Under the pieces are notes generated by a model. It was given only the letters and a program-made list of their open reading frames with translations. It ran no database searches and was not told the DNA's origin. 64,000 bases of DNA from CAMLIZ01 sp966212505 (GTDB lineage Bacteria; Pseudomonadota; Gammaproteobacteria; Burkholderiales; Burkholderiaceae_C), in NCBI GenBank assembly GCA_966212505.1, contig CBIHRS010000003.1, positions 1-64,000 of the forward strand, given 5' to 3'. Made by a program: the position numbers and the translations under genes. Positions 33,163-42,244 of the stretch are shown in pieces; position 1 is the first letter of the stretch; each line of letters begins with the position of its first letter.

Positions 33163-35160
33163 ATGGTCTCGACCCTCGAACTGGTGCTGCTCTACCTCGT
33201 CGCCGCCGTGCTCGGCGTCGTGGCCTGCCGCTCGCTGAAGCTGCCGCCCATCCTCGGCTATCTGGCGGTGGGCATCCTGATCGGGCCGAAGGCGCTGGAC
33301 CTCGGTCGCCACTCAGAGGGCATGCAGCACCTGGCCGAGTTCGGCGTGGTGTTCCTGATGTTCGTGATCGGCCTGGAATTCAACCTGCCCAAGCTGCGCA
33401 GCATGCGCAAGATGGTGTTCGGGCTGGGTCTGAGCCAGGTGGGGTTCACGATGCTGGCCGCGGTGATCGGCAATGCCGTGCTGGCCTGGCTGCTCGCGAT
33501 GCTGGGCCAGCGCTGGGGGCTGGGCTGGCAGAGCGCGATCGCGCTGGGCGGTGCGCTGGCGATGAGCAGCACCGCCATCGTCGTCAAGCTGATGGCCGAG
33601 CGGCTGGAGCTCGAGAGCGAACACGGCCGGCGGGTGATCGGCGTGCTGCTGTTCCAGGATCTGGCGGTGGTGCCGCTGCTGGTGCTGATCCCGGCGCTGG
33701 GGTCGCGCCCCGACGAACTGGCGCGCGAGCTGCTGCTGGCCAGCCTGAAGGCCGCCGCGCTGCTCACCGTGCTGCTGGTGGGCGGCCAGCGGGTGATGCG
33801 CTGGTGGCTGACCATCGTGGCGCGGCGCAAGAGCGAGGAGCTGTTCATCCTCAACCTGCTGCTGGTCACGCTGGGCCTGGCCTGGATGACCGAGCATGCC
33901 GGCCTGTCGCTCGCGCTCGGCGCCTTCGTCGCCGGCATGCTGATCGCCGAGACCGAATACAAGCACCAGGTGGAGACCGACATCCGGCCCTTCCACGACG
34001 TGCTGCTGGGGCTGTTCTTCATCACCGTCGGCATGAAGCTCGACGTGCCGGTGCTGATGCAGCAATGGCCCCTGGTCATCACGCTGACGCTGCTGCCGGT
34101 GCTGTTCAAGTTCGGGCTGGTCACGCTGCTCGCGCGCCTGTTCGGTGCCGCCCCCGGCGTGGCCTTGCGCACCGGCCTGTACCTCGCGCAGGCCGGCGAG
34201 TTCGGCTTCGTGCTGCTGGCGCTGGCGCGCGACCGCAACCTGCTGCCGTCGAGCCTGGAGAACGCGGTGCTCACCAGCATGGTGCTGTCGATGCTGGCCA
34301 CGCCGCTGATCGTGCAGTACAGCAACCGCATCGTGATGCGGCTGTCGTCGAGCGACTGGCTGATGCAGTCGGTGGCGCTGACCACGATCGCCAAGCGCGC
34401 CATCCATGCCGAGGCGCACGTGATCATCTGCGGCTACGGGCGCAGCGGCCAGAACCTGGCCCGCCTGCTCGAGGCCGAGCACATCCCCTACATGGCGCTC
34501 GACCTCGACCCCGACCGCGTGCGCCAGGCCGCGGCCGCCGGCCAGAGCGTGGTGTTCGGCGATGCTGCCCGGCTGCAGAGCCTGATGGCGGCCGGCCTGG
34601 CCCGGGCGAGCGCGGTGGTCATCACCTATCACGACACGGCGTCGGCGCTGAAGATCCTGCAGCATGTGCGCGAGCATGCGGCCAAGGTGCCGGTGGTTGT
34701 GCGCACCATCGACGATACCGACCTCGAGAAGCTGCGTGCCGCCGGCGCCACCGAGGTGGTGCCCGAAGCGATCGAGGGCTCGCTGATGCTGGCCAGCCAT
34801 GCGCTGGCGCTGGTGGGCGTGCCGATGCGGCGGGTGATCCGGCTGACGCGGGATGCGCGGGATGCGCGCTACAGCCTGCTGCGCGGCTACTTCCACGGCG
34901 CCGACGACGACACGGTGGAAGAGCTGAACCAGGCCCGCCTGCTGAGCGTGAGCCTGCCAACTGCCGCACCCAGCCTGGGCAGCCGGCTCGGCGACCTGGC
35001 GCTGCATGCGGTGGGTGTGCACGTGGTGTCGCTGCGCCGGGGCAATGGCCGCGTGGTGGCGGCCGACGAAGACCTGCGGCTGGCCGCCGGCGACACGCTG
35101 GTGCTGTCCGGCCTCCCAGAGACCTTGGCCTTGGCTGAAGAGAAGCTCCTGCGCGGCTGA
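33163..35160 (+). CDS. CPA2-family cation:proton antiporter with RCK domains (KefB/YbaL-like)
   Basis: A 665-residue membrane protein: about 12 helices of the Na/H-exchanger type (residues 1-390, with GVVFLMFVIGLEFNLPKL and a central DLAVVPLLVL Asp motif), then a TrkA-N (RCK) nucleotide-binding domain (about 415-535, HVIICGYGRSGQNLARLLE) and a TrkA-C domain (about 570-660). Such proteins move K or Na out in exchange for protons under nucleotide control. Length and build match KefC/YbaL/RosB relatives. It is divergent from kdsD, 81 bases apart, and followed after 22 bases by apt, an arrangement common in this order. Confidence 0.9.
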   Translation: MVSTLELVLLYLVAAVLGVVACRSLKLPPILGYLAVGILIGPKALDLGRHSEGMQHLAEFGVVFLMFVIGLEFNLPKLRSMRKMVFGLGLSQVGFTMLAAVIGNAVLAWLLAMLGQRWGLGWQSAIALGGALAMSSTAIVVKLMAERLELESEHGRRVIGVLLFQDLAVVPLLVLIPALGSRPDELARELLLASLKAAALLTVLLVGGQRVMRWWLTIVARRKSEELFILNLLLVTLGLAWMTEHAGLSLALGAFVAGMLIAETEYKHQVETDIRPFHDVLLGLFFITVGMKLDVPVLMQQWPLVITLTLLPVLFKFGLVTLLARLFGAAPGVALRTGLYLAQAGEFGFVLLALARDRNLLPSSLENAVLTSMVLSMLATPLIVQYSNRIVMRLSSSDWLMQSVALTTIAKRAIHAEAHVIICGYGRSGQNLARLLEAEHIPYMALDLDPDRVRQAAAAGQSVVFGDAARLQSLMAAGLARASAVVITYHDTASALKILQHVREHAAKVPVVVRTIDDTDLEKLRAAGATEVVPEAIEGSLMLASHALALVGVPMRRVIRLTRDARDARYSLLRGYFHGADDDTVEELNQARLLSVSLPTAAPSLGSRLGDLALHAVGVHVVSLRRGNGRVVAADEDLRLAAGDTLVLSGLPETLALAEEKLLRG

Positions 35161-35182
35161 GCCGGAGCCGACAATCCCGCCC

Positions 35183-35740
35183 ATGGACGACACCGCAACC
35201 ACCGACCCTTCGGCCTACATCCGCCGGCACATCCGCACCGTGCCCGATTGGCCGGCGCCCGGCGTGCAGTTCCGCGACATCACGCCGCTGCTGCAGAACC
35301 CGCGCGTGTTCCGCGTGTTGATCGACCAGTTCGTGCACCGCTACTTCGACGTGAGGCCGGATGCGATCGCCGGCCTCGATGCGCGCGGCTTCATCATCGG
35401 CTCGGTGCTCGCCTACGAGCTGAACGTCGGCTTCGTGCCGATCCGCAAGAAGGGCAAGCTGCCGTTCACGACCGTGGAAGAAACCTACGAGCTCGAATAC
35501 GGCTCGGCCACGGTGGAAATGCACACCGACGCGGTGAAGCCCGGCGACCGCGTGGTGCTGATCGACGACCTGATCGCCACCGGCGGCACGATGATGGCCG
35601 GACGCCGATTGCTGGAGCGCCTGGGCGCCACGGTGCTGGAAGGTGCGGCGATCGTCGATCTGCCCGAACTGCAGGGCTCAGCCAAGCTGCGTGCCGCGGG
35701 CCTGCCGCTGTTCACGCTGGTGGATTTCGAAGGGCACTGA
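35183..35740 (+). CDS. apt: adenine phosphoribosyltransferase
   Basis: A 185-residue type I phosphoribosyltransferase. The N-terminal YIRRHIRTVPDWPAPGVQFRDITPLL, the FIRKKGKLPF-type loop (PIRKKGKLPFTT), and the PRPP loop VVLIDDLIATGGTMMAG (about residues 122-138) identify adenine phosphoribosyltransferase, which salvages adenine to AMP in the cytosol. It starts 22 bases after the antiporter stop, with no clear promoter between, and ends 5 bases from the convergent cyclic-nucleotide-binding gene. Confidence 0.95.
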   Translation: MDDTATTDPSAYIRRHIRTVPDWPAPGVQFRDITPLLQNPRVFRVLIDQFVHRYFDVRPDAIAGLDARGFIIGSVLAYELNVGFVPIRKKGKLPFTTVEETYELEYGSATVEMHTDAVKPGDRVVLIDDLIATGGTMMAGRRLLERLGATVLEGAAIVDLPELQGSAKLRAAGLPLFTLVDFEGH

Positions 35741-35745
35741 GCCGG

Positions 35746-36225
35746 TCAGGTGACCGGGATGCTGCGTTCCATGTTGGCGCGCATGCGCACCGCGAGCACC
35801 GCGCCGGCCGCACGCAGCACCTCGAGCGCGAGTGACGGCTGACGGGCGGCGAGCTCCTCGAAGCGCGGGCCGCGCAAGGCCCAGACCACGCAGTTGGACA
35901 TGGCTTCGACATTGGCCATGCGCGGGCCGTCGCCGAACAGTGCCGGCTCGCCGACGATGGAGCCGGCGCGCAGGATTGCGATGCGATGGCTGCCCGGCGT
36001 GCCCCGGTTGACGAAGACCTGCAGGCTCCCCTGCTCGAGCAGGTACATCGTGCGTTCGCGATCGCCCTGGCGGATCAGCATTTCGCCGCTGCGGATCTCG
36101 TGGCGCGTCAGGTAGGGCATGAGCGCCCGCCACTGGTCGGCACCCAGCCGCGCACCGAAGGCGTCTTCCGCGTTCAGGGTCTGCACGGCCTGCGTCAGCT
36201 CATAGATGTCGACCGTCGTGTTCAT
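35746..36225 (-). CDS. cyclic nucleotide-binding-domain protein without DNA-binding domain
   Basis: A 159-residue protein consisting of one CRP-type beta-barrel (HEIRSGEMLIRQGDRERTMYLLEQGSLQVFV, then RAGSIVGEPALFGDGPRMANVEA) and a long C-terminal helix (about 120-155). The usual phosphate-binding cassette RxxS/T is partly kept around GDGPR. No helix-turn-helix follows, so it is a stand-alone sensor domain rather than a transcription factor. The role is not evident; it sits alone between apt and mnmE. Confidence 0.82.
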   Translation of the reverse strand: MNTTVDIYELTQAVQTLNAEDAFGARLGADQWRALMPYLTRHEIRSGEMLIRQGDRERTMYLLEQGSLQVFVNRGTPGSHRIAILRAGSIVGEPALFGDGPRMANVEAMSNCVVWALRGPRFEELAARQPSLALEVLRAAGAVLAVRMRANMERSIPVT

Positions 36226-36396
36226 GATCTGCGTCCGTGCAAACTAGGGGGAAGGCGGGATTGCGTCAGCTTGATGAAAGTGCGGCTCATTATGGAATCG
36301 TCGTCCAGGCAGGACAACCGTGTGTCCAGGGGATGGCGCCAAGCCGGTACCGCCTGTCCGGATTCGGCCGCCGCTCGTCGCAACGCGGGCGGACCT

Positions 36397-37782
36397 TTAC
36401 TTCCCGATACAGAAGCGGCTGAAGATTTCGCCCAGCAGGTCGTCGGCCGAGAAGGCGCCGGTGATCTCGCCCAGCGCGTTGTGGGCCAGGCGCAGCTCCT
36501 CGGCCAGCAGGTCGAGCGCCGGGTCCGGCACCGCGGCCTGCTCGCGGGCCTGCGTCAGGTGCTCGCGGGTGCGCTGCAAGGCGCGCAGGTGCCGCGCCCG
36601 CGCGATGAACACCCCTTCGGGCGAGGCATGCCAGCCCGCCCGCTGCAGCAGGGCCTCGCGCAGAGCTTCCAGGCCATCGCCAGTGCGCGCCGACAGCGCG
36701 AGGCCGGCGGTCGCTGAAGGCGCGACATCGGCCTTGTTGAAGACGTGCAGCACCCGCGGATGCGCCGCCTGCGCGTCGGCCAGGCCAAGGCGCTCGGCAA
36801 TCTGCTGCTCGGCGGCGTCGTAGCCGGGTTCACCGTGGCGCGTCAGGTCGTGCAGGAAGATCACCGCATCCGCGCCTTCGATCTCGCCCCAGCTGCGAGC
36901 AATGCCGATGCGCTCGACCTCGTCGCTCGCCTCATGGTCGGCGCGCAGGCCGGCGGTGTCGATCACATGCAGCGGCACGCCCTGGATCTGGATCGTCTCG
37001 CTGACCTTGTCGCGCGTGGTGCCCGGGATCGGCGTGACGATCGCCAGCTCGGCACCGGCCAGCGCGTTGAGCAGCGAGCTCTTGCCCACGTTGGGCTGGC
37101 CCGCCAGCACCACCTTGATGCCTTCGCGCAGCAATGCGCCTTGATGGGCCCGGTCGAGCACGGCATCGAGGGCCGCCGCCAGGCGATCGAGCCGGCCGCG
37201 GGCGTCGGCCTTCTCGAGAAAGTCGATCTCTTCCTCAGGAAAATCCAGCGTCGCCTCGACCAGCATGCGCAGGTCGACGATCTGCTGGCGCAAGGCGTCC
37301 ACCTGCTGCGAGAACGCACCGCTCAACGACCGGCTGGCGGAACGGGCCGCCGCCTCGGTGCTGGCGTCGATCAGGTCGCTGACCGCTTCGGCCTGTGCGA
37401 GGTCGAGCTTGTCGTTGAGGAAGGCACGCTGCGTGAACTCGCCGGGCTCGGCCAGGCGCAGGCCCATTTCGCGGCCCGCCTCGAGACAGCGCGCGAGCAG
37501 CAGCTGCAGCACCACGGGTCCGCCGTGCGCCTGCAGCTCGAGCACAGACTCGCCGGTGTAGGAGTGCGGCGCGGGAAAGTACAGCGCCAGCCCACGGTCG
37601 ATCGGCTGGCCCTCGGCATCGAGGAAGGGCAGGTAGGCCGCATGCCGCGGCTTCAGCGGCTGGGCGCACAGCGCATCGATCAGCGGCTGCAGTTCGCGGC
37701 CCGACGCACGCACGATGCCCACCGCACCGCGGCCGGGCGCGGTGGCAATCGCGACGATGGGATCGTGGTGGCGCGGCAGCAT
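36397..37782 (-). CDS. mnmE: tRNA modification GTPase MnmE
   Basis: A 461-residue MnmE (TrmE) protein. The folate-binding N-terminal domain (IVAIATAPGRGAVGIVRASG, residues 9-28), helical domain, and inserted G domain are visible: G1 GQPNVGKSSLLNALAG, G2/G3 TPIPGTTRD and DTAGLR, and G4 NKAD. It ends with the catalytic CIGK tetrapeptide. With MnmG it modifies the wobble uridine of several tRNAs. The start at 37782 gives a normal N-terminus. It lies 17 bases downstream of yidC in the conserved rpmH-rnpA-yidD-yidC-mnmE operon at the origin. Confidence 0.96.
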   Translation of the reverse strand: MLPRHHDPIVAIATAPGRGAVGIVRASGRELQPLIDALCAQPLKPRHAAYLPFLDAEGQPIDRGLALYFPAPHSYTGESVLELQAHGGPVVLQLLLARCLEAGREMGLRLAEPGEFTQRAFLNDKLDLAQAEAVSDLIDASTEAAARSASRSLSGAFSQQVDALRQQIVDLRMLVEATLDFPEEEIDFLEKADARGRLDRLAAALDAVLDRAHQGALLREGIKVVLAGQPNVGKSSLLNALAGAELAIVTPIPGTTRDKVSETIQIQGVPLHVIDTAGLRADHEASDEVERIGIARSWGEIEGADAVIFLHDLTRHGEPGYDAAEQQIAERLGLADAQAAHPRVLHVFNKADVAPSATAGLALSARTGDGLEALREALLQRAGWHASPEGVFIARARHLRALQRTREHLTQAREQAAVPDPALDLLAEELRLAHNALGEITGAFSADDLLGEIFSRFCIGK

Positions 37783-37799
37783 GGGACGCGCGCTGATCG

Positions 37800-39473
37800 C
37801 TACTTGTTGGTCACGCCCAGCTGCTTGTTGATCAGCCACTGCTGGGTGATCGACAGGATGTTGTTCGTGAGCCAGTACAGCACCAGGCCGGCCGGGAACG
37901 AGAAGAACATCACCGAAAACACCAGCGGCATGATCCACATCATCTTGGCCTGCGTGGGATCGGGCGGGGTCGGGCTCAGCCAGGTCTGCAACAGCGAGGT
38001 GCCGGTCATCACCAGCGGCAGGATGAAGTAGGGATCCTTGGCCGACAGATCGGTGATCCAGCCCACCCAAGGCGCATGGCGCATCTCGACGCTGGACAGC
38101 AGCACCGAGTACAGCGCGATGAAGAACGGCATCTGCACCAGGATCGGCAGGCAGCCGCCGAAGGGGTTGACCTTCTCCTCGCGGTAGATGCGCATCATCT
38201 CCTGCTGCAGCTGCTGCGGCTTGTCCTTGTAGCGCTCGCGCAGTTCCTGCACCTTGGGGTTGACGGCCTTCATCTTGGCCATCGAGCGGTAGGCGCTGGC
38301 ATTGAGCCAGTAGAACGCGATCTTCAGCAGCACGACCAGCGCGACGATCGCCCAGCCCCAGTTGCCGATGTAGGTGTGCAACTGGTTGAGCAGCCAGAAC
38401 AGCGGCTTGGCGAGGATCGTCAGGCGGCCGTAGTCACGCACCAGCTCCAGCCCTGGCGCCAAGGCGGCCAGGCGATGCTCTTCGGCCGGACCCACGTAGA
38501 GCGTGGCCTCCTGCACCTTGGTGGTATCAGGTGCCACGTCGCCGAGCGGCAGCACCATCGCGACACCGTAGAGATGCTCCGCCAGCTTCTCGACCTTGAA
38601 CTCACGCGGCTGCTGCGTGTTGACCAGCCAGGCCGACGCGAAATAGTGCTGCACCATCGCGACCCAGCCGCTGTCGGCGGAGGCGTCGTACTCGGCCTTG
38701 CCCTTGGCGATGTCCTCGAAGGGCACCTTCGTGAACTTGCTCTTCTCGGTGTAGACGGCCGGGCCATGGTAGGCGCTGGTGAAGGGGCCGGAGCCCGACA
38801 CCGCAGTGTCGTCGTGCGCGAGGCGCAGGTAGAGCATCGGCTTGATCGGGGCCTTCGACAGGTTGACCACCTCGTGCTTCACGCCGATGGCGTAGTCGCC
38901 GCGGTGGAAGGTGTAGGTCTTCACCAGCTTGGCACCGCCGACTTCGGGCGACTCGAGCACCAGCTGCAGGTCGTTGGCACCGTCCTTCAGCGTGCGCTCG
39001 CCGGGACGCGCGGTCATCACCGTGTCGTGGTACGGCAGGGCACCGCCGGCGGCATTGATCAGGCCGGTCTGCGCGAAATACTGGTGCGGCGGGTTGCGCT
39101 CCAGCAGCACCACGTTGCGCGAGCGGTCCTCGTCGGCCGCCTGCTTCAGCAGTTCCACGCGCACCAGGTCACCGCCGCGGGTGTCGACGGTGGCCTTGAA
39201 GTTGTCGGTCGTGATGGTGACGAGTTCGCTGGCCGCAGCGGCACTGGCCGCCGGGGCCGCGGGAACGGCCGCCGTCGCGGGAGAGCCGGCGACCGCCGAG
39301 GCGGTCGGCGCCGGCAGAGTGCCGTTGGCCGGTGCAACGGCAGGCGCGGTGGCCACCGGCCGGCCGGGGCTGAACAGCGAGGGGCGGCCGTTGTATTTGT
39401 TCCAGCCGTCCCACAGCATCAGCAGAGACGTTGCGAACACCACCCACAGCACGGTGCGGCGTATATCGGTCAT
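37800..39473 (-). CDS. yidC: membrane protein insertase YidC
   Basis: A 557-residue YidC. The N-terminal anchor (residues 5-24, RRTVLWVVFATSLLMLWDGW), a large periplasmic beta-sandwich domain (about 80-350), and five C-terminal membrane segments (about 360-550, with NWGWAIVALVVLLKIAFYWL, AYRSMAKMKAVNPKVQELRERY and LILVQMPFFIALYSVL) are typical of the Gram-negative insertase. An Ala/Pro/Val-rich linker follows the first helix (about 40-80). It inserts and folds inner-membrane proteins with or without SecYEG. Its start overlaps the yidD stop by 4 bases. Confidence 0.97.
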   Translation of the reverse strand: MTDIRRTVLWVVFATSLLMLWDGWNKYNGRPSLFSPGRPVATAPAVAPANGTLPAPTASAVAGSPATAAVPAAPAASAAAASELVTITTDNFKATVDTRGGDLVRVELLKQAADEDRSRNVVLLERNPPHQYFAQTGLINAAGGALPYHDTVMTARPGERTLKDGANDLQLVLESPEVGGAKLVKTYTFHRGDYAIGVKHEVVNLSKAPIKPMLYLRLAHDDTAVSGSGPFTSAYHGPAVYTEKSKFTKVPFEDIAKGKAEYDASADSGWVAMVQHYFASAWLVNTQQPREFKVEKLAEHLYGVAMVLPLGDVAPDTTKVQEATLYVGPAEEHRLAALAPGLELVRDYGRLTILAKPLFWLLNQLHTYIGNWGWAIVALVVLLKIAFYWLNASAYRSMAKMKAVNPKVQELRERYKDKPQQLQQEMMRIYREEKVNPFGGCLPILVQMPFFIALYSVLLSSVEMRHAPWVGWITDLSAKDPYFILPLVMTGTSLLQTWLSPTPPDPTQAKMMWIMPLVFSVMFFSFPAGLVLYWLTNNILSITQQWLINKQLGVTNK

Positions 39474-39811
39474 GGCGAAGTCGAGGTTGAAACGGTGGAA
39501 TCTGACGAAGAGGGCGCGGGCGACGCCGGTGGCGACGCCAGCAATCGGGTGAACCAGCGCGGCGGATTCTCGGGCACGGGATCATGCCCGCCGGCGCACC
39601 AGGGGTGACATCGCAACAAGCGATGTGCCGTCATCAGGCTGCCGGCCACGGCACCATGCCGCTCCAGCGCGCCGAGCGCATAGCGTGAACAGGTGGGTTC
39701 GAAGCGGCACGAGCTGCCCAGCCACGGGCTCAGCAGCAGACGGTAGCCGCGCACCAGCCCGATCAGGAGCTGCTGCGGCAGGCGCTGCAAGCGGGCAAGC
39801 CAGGACGGCAT
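39470..39811 (-). CDS. yidD: membrane protein insertion efficiency factor YidD
   Basis: A 113-residue YidD with the core LLIGLVRGYRLLLSPWLGSSCRFEPTCSRYA pattern, two Cys in GSSCRFEPTCSRY, and HRLLRCHPWCAGGHDPVP, which carry the conserved Cys/His residues. It helps YidC-dependent membrane insertion. The C-terminal tail beyond residue 85 is a Ser/Pro/Thr-rich extension, longer than in E. coli. Between rnpA (24 bases upstream) and yidC (overlap of 4 bases), the normal context. Confidence 0.93.
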   Translation of the reverse strand: MPSWLARLQRLPQQLLIGLVRGYRLLLSPWLGSSCRFEPTCSRYALGALERHGAVAGSLMTAHRLLRCHPWCAGGHDPVPENPPRWFTRLLASPPASPAPSSSDSTVSTSTSP

Positions 39812-39835
39812 GGCGTGGCCTTGGGCAATGCGGAA

Positions 39836-40315
39836 TCAGCGCGCCGCGGCGCGTTGCAGCACCGTGTCGAGCTCGCTGCGCACGGCAATGCGCAGCGCCT
39901 CCGAACGGGCGCTGGGAAACTGCTTGGGATCGAAGGGCGAGCGCAGGCGCAGCACCCACAGCCCTTGCGGCAGGCCACCAGCGTGGCGAGCCACCGCGGC
40001 GCGCATCTGGCGCTTGATCAGTGCGCGCGTCACGGCGCGCTTGGCATGGCGCTTGGGCACCACCACCCCGAGCCATTGATGGTCGGGCGACGAGTTATCC
40101 ACAACTTCGCGCCGCTCTGGTGCGTCGCCTGTAGACAACTCGGGGACAAGTGGCGCTGCCGGCTTCACGATCCGGCGCTGCGGCGCGGCGGCCAGATGAT
40201 GGACGACGAAATGCGGGCTGCGCGCCCGCGAGGGCGCTTTCAGCACGCGTTCGAAATCGGCCGCCTGTACGAGGCGGCCGAGCGGATCGGCTTCGGGAAC
40301 CGGCCGATCGTCCAT
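39836..40315 (-). CDS. rnpA: ribonuclease P protein component, with an unusual internal insertion
   Basis: A 159-residue RnpA, the protein subunit that with RNase P RNA matures tRNA 5' ends. The signature WLGVVVPKRHAKRAVTRALIKRQMRA (about residues 79-104, the RNR-like basic helix) and the N-terminal ADFERVL are clear. Typical RnpA is about 115-130 residues. The extra length lies between FVVHH and WLGVVV (about residues 40-78), where the DNA contains a perfect DnaA box at 40095-40103. The start at 40315 is 18 bases after the rpmH stop, which fits the usual operon spacing. Confidence 0.93.
   Translation of the reverse strand: MDDRPVPEADPLGRLVQAADFERVLKAPSRARSPHFVVHHLAAAPQRRIVKPAAPLVPELSTGDAPERREVVDNSSPDHQWLGVVVPKRHAKRAVTRALIKRQMRAAVARHAGGLPQGLWVLRLRSPFDPKQFPSARSEALRIAVRSELDTVLQRAAAR
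40095..40103 (+). promoter_or_regulatory. perfect DnaA box inside rnpA
   Basis: TTATCCACA, an exact consensus DnaA-binding site, lies in the rnpA coding sequence within the extra internal segment; on the coding strand it specifies Val-Asp-Asn. It is followed about 27 bases later by two related GACAA-type motifs (AGACAACTC and GGGACAAGT). About 590 bases from the next perfect box near dnaA, it may be a distal part of the origin. Confidence 0.6.
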
Positions 40316-40332
40316 CGAAACAGCCGGAAGCC

Positions 40333-40467
40333 TTAGACCGACAGGCGCTTGCGGCCCTTGGCGCGGCGGGCGTTGATCACAGCGCGGCCACCGCGGGTCT
40401 TCATGCGGACGAGGAAGCCGTGGGTACGGGCGCGGCGGACTTTGGAAGCTTGGTAGGTGCGTTTCAT
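40333..40467 (-). CDS. rpmH: 50S ribosomal protein L34
   Basis: A 44-residue L34 with the invariant start MKRTYQ and the basic repeat THGFLVRMKTRGGRAVI followed by RRAKGRKRLSV. It is a structural protein of the large ribosomal subunit. First gene of the rpmH-rnpA-yidD-yidC-mnmE operon, transcribed away from dnaA, which marks the chromosomal origin in many bacteria. A good promoter is found at 40613-40641. Confidence 0.98.
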   Translation of the reverse strand: MKRTYQASKVRRARTHGFLVRMKTRGGRAVINARRAKGRKRLSV

Positions 40468-40612
40468 GATCGATCCTCGATGAACCCGAAGGCGGCCCCC
40501 CGGCGCAGCTCTTGCATCGGGATTCGGCCGGGTCGCGAGGCACGACTGTTGCTGTGAGCAAACCCACTTTTGAAGTGGCGCTGCACGACTGCTCGCGTCC
40601 GGGAAACCCACT

Positions 40613-40641
40613 ATTACATCAAAAATGCCCTTACCGGTCAA
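40613..40641 (-). promoter_or_regulatory. predicted sigma-70 promoter of the rpmH operon
   Basis: On the minus strand: -35 TTGACC (40641-40636), a 17-base spacer, and -10 TGTAAT (40618-40613). The match is close to the sigma-70 consensus. It would give a leader of about 140 bases before the rpmH ATG at 40467, consistent with a regulated ribosomal protein transcript. Confidence 0.7.
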
Positions 40642-40676
40642 TGACTTGCACGGCAGCCCGCGGGGTTTGACGGGGA

Positions 40677-40705
40677 TTGACCCCCGCGCAAAAACTGTGG
40701 ATAAC
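40677..40705 (+). promoter_or_regulatory. predicted dnaA promoter overlapped by a DnaA box
   Basis: -35 TTGACC (40677-40682), a 17-base spacer and -10 GATAAC (40700-40705) upstream of dnaA. The -10 is overlapped by a perfect DnaA box on the other strand (TGTGGATAA, 40696-40704), so DnaA could repress its own gene. A second candidate -10, TACAAT at 40732-40737, has only a weak -35. Confidence 0.6.
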
Positions 40706-40765
40706 CACCGCTGGCCGGCCGCAGGGGACCGTACAATCCGGCCGCTCTAAAACAAGTTCTCCACA
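40690..40765. promoter_or_regulatory. origin segment upstream of dnaA (DnaA boxes)
   Basis: Contains one perfect DnaA box (TGTGGATAA, 40696-40704, minus orientation) and one box with a single mismatch (TTCTCCACA, 40757-40765) that ends right against the dnaA ATG. The stretch about 40609-40650 just to the left is AT-richer and could be an unwinding element. Part of the probable oriC, together with the dnaA-dnaN gap. Confidence 0.6.
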
Positions 40766-42244
40766 ATGAGCGCAGATCTCTGGCAGCGTGGCTGTGAGCG
40801 TTTGGCCGCCGAGCTGCCCGAACAGCAATTCAACACCTGGATCCGGCCGCTGCCGCCTGCCGACGTCACCGACGACGGCGACAACGGGGCGGTGGTGTCG
40901 GTGCGCGTGCCCAACCGGTTCAAGCTGGACTGGATCCGCACGCAGTACGCGCCGCGCATCGAAACGGTGCTCACCGAACTCGCCGGCAAGCCGGTGCGGC
41001 TCGAGCTGGCGCTGGCGCCGCGTGAAATGCCGCTGCGTGCGCCGCTGGCCGCCAGCACCACGGTCACCGGCGTGCGGACGCCGCAGGCGGTGGGCGTGGG
41101 CCAGTTGCTGCAGCAAGCGATCCCGGCCGGTGGCTTCGGCGGGCATCCGGTGGCCGAGCCGCCGCAGGCCGGCGCCCCCGCCATCGTGATCCCGCGGCCG
41201 GCCGCAGCGGCACCCGCCGCCTCGCGGCACCGGCTCAACACCAGCCTCACGTTCGATACGCTCGTGCCCGGCCGGGCCAACCAGATGGCCCGCACCGCCG
41301 CGCTGCACGTGGCCGGCGCGCCCGGCCAGATGTACAACCCGCTGTTCATCTACGGGGGGGTGGGCCTGGGCAAGACGCACCTGATCCATGCAGTGGGCAA
41401 CGCGCTGCTGCGCGACAAGCCCGACGCCCGCATCCTCTACCTGCACGCGGAGCAGTTCATCTCCGACGTGGTCAAGAACTACCAGCGCAAGACCTTCGAC
41501 GAGCTGAAGGCCAAGTACCACTCGCTCGATCTGCTGCTGATCGACGACGTGCAGTTCTTCGCCGGCAAGGACCGCACGCAGGAGGAGTTCTTCAACGCCT
41601 TCGAGGCGCTGGTGGCCAAGCGGGCCCACATCATCATGACCAGCGACACCTATCCCAAGGGGCTGGTCGACATCGACGAGCGGCTGACCAGCCGCTTCGA
41701 TGCCGGGCTCACGGTGGCCATCGAGCCGCCCGAGCTCGAGATGCGGGTCGCGATCCTGATCAAGAAGGCCGATGCCGAAGGCTCCGCGATGCCGGAAGAC
41801 GTGGCCTTCTTCGTGGCCAAGAACGTGCGGGCCAACGTGCGCGAGCTCGAAGGCGCGCTGCGCAAGGTGCTGGCCTATTCGCGCTTCAGCCAGAAGGAAA
41901 TCAACATCGGGCTGGCGCGCGAGGCGCTGAAGGACCTGCTCTCGATCCAGAACCGGCAGATCTCGGTCGAGAACATCCAGAAGACGGTGGCCGACTTCTA
42001 CAAGATCAAGGTCGCCGACATGTACTCGAAGAAGCGGCCGGCCTCGATCGCAAAGCCGCGGCAGATCGCGATGTACCTGGCCAAGGAGCTGACGCAGAAG
42101 AGCCTGCCCGAGATCGGCGAGCTGTTCGGCGGCCGCGACCACACCACCGTGCTGCACGCCGTGCGCAAGATCGGCGGCGAGCGCCAGAAGAACACCGAGC
42201 TCAACCAGCAGCTGCATGTGCTGGAACAGACCTTGAAGGGCTAA
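40766..42244 (+). CDS. dnaA: chromosomal replication initiator DnaA
   Basis: A 492-residue DnaA. Domain I (about residues 1-85, LWQRGCERLAAELPEQQFNTWIRPL), a long Ala/Pro-rich domain II linker (about 90-160), AAA+ domain III with Walker A GGVGLGKTHL (about 196-205) and Walker B LLLIDDVQFFAGK (about 262), and DNA-binding domain IV with GGRDHTTVLHAVRKI near residue 455. It opens the origin by binding DnaA boxes. There is little Shine-Dalgarno sequence before the ATG; a DnaA box abuts it. dnaN follows after 233 bases of origin-like sequence. Confidence 0.98.
   Translation: MSADLWQRGCERLAAELPEQQFNTWIRPLPPADVTDDGDNGAVVSVRVPNRFKLDWIRTQYAPRIETVLTELAGKPVRLELALAPREMPLRAPLAASTTVTGVRTPQAVGVGQLLQQAIPAGGFGGHPVAEPPQAGAPAIVIPRPAAAAPAASRHRLNTSLTFDTLVPGRANQMARTAALHVAGAPGQMYNPLFIYGGVGLGKTHLIHAVGNALLRDKPDARILYLHAEQFISDVVKNYQRKTFDELKAKYHSLDLLLIDDVQFFAGKDRTQEEFFNAFEALVAKRAHIIMTSDTYPKGLVDIDERLTSRFDAGLTVAIEPPELEMRVAILIKKADAEGSAMPEDVAFFVAKNVRANVRELEGALRKVLAYSRFSQKEINIGLAREALKDLLSIQNRQISVENIQKTVADFYKIKVADMYSKKRPASIAKPRQIAMYLAKELTQKSLPEIGELFGGRDHTTVLHAVRKIGGERQKNTELNQQLHVLEQTLKG

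Noticed and set aside
36320..36396. tRNA-like wording upstream of mnmE (GGGGATGGCGCCAAGCCGGT followed by GGATTCGG), reminiscent of tRNA-Gln
   Set aside because: No acceptor-stem pairing, no anticodon arm of correct size and no T-arm with GTTCGA; at best a decayed fragment, more likely chance.
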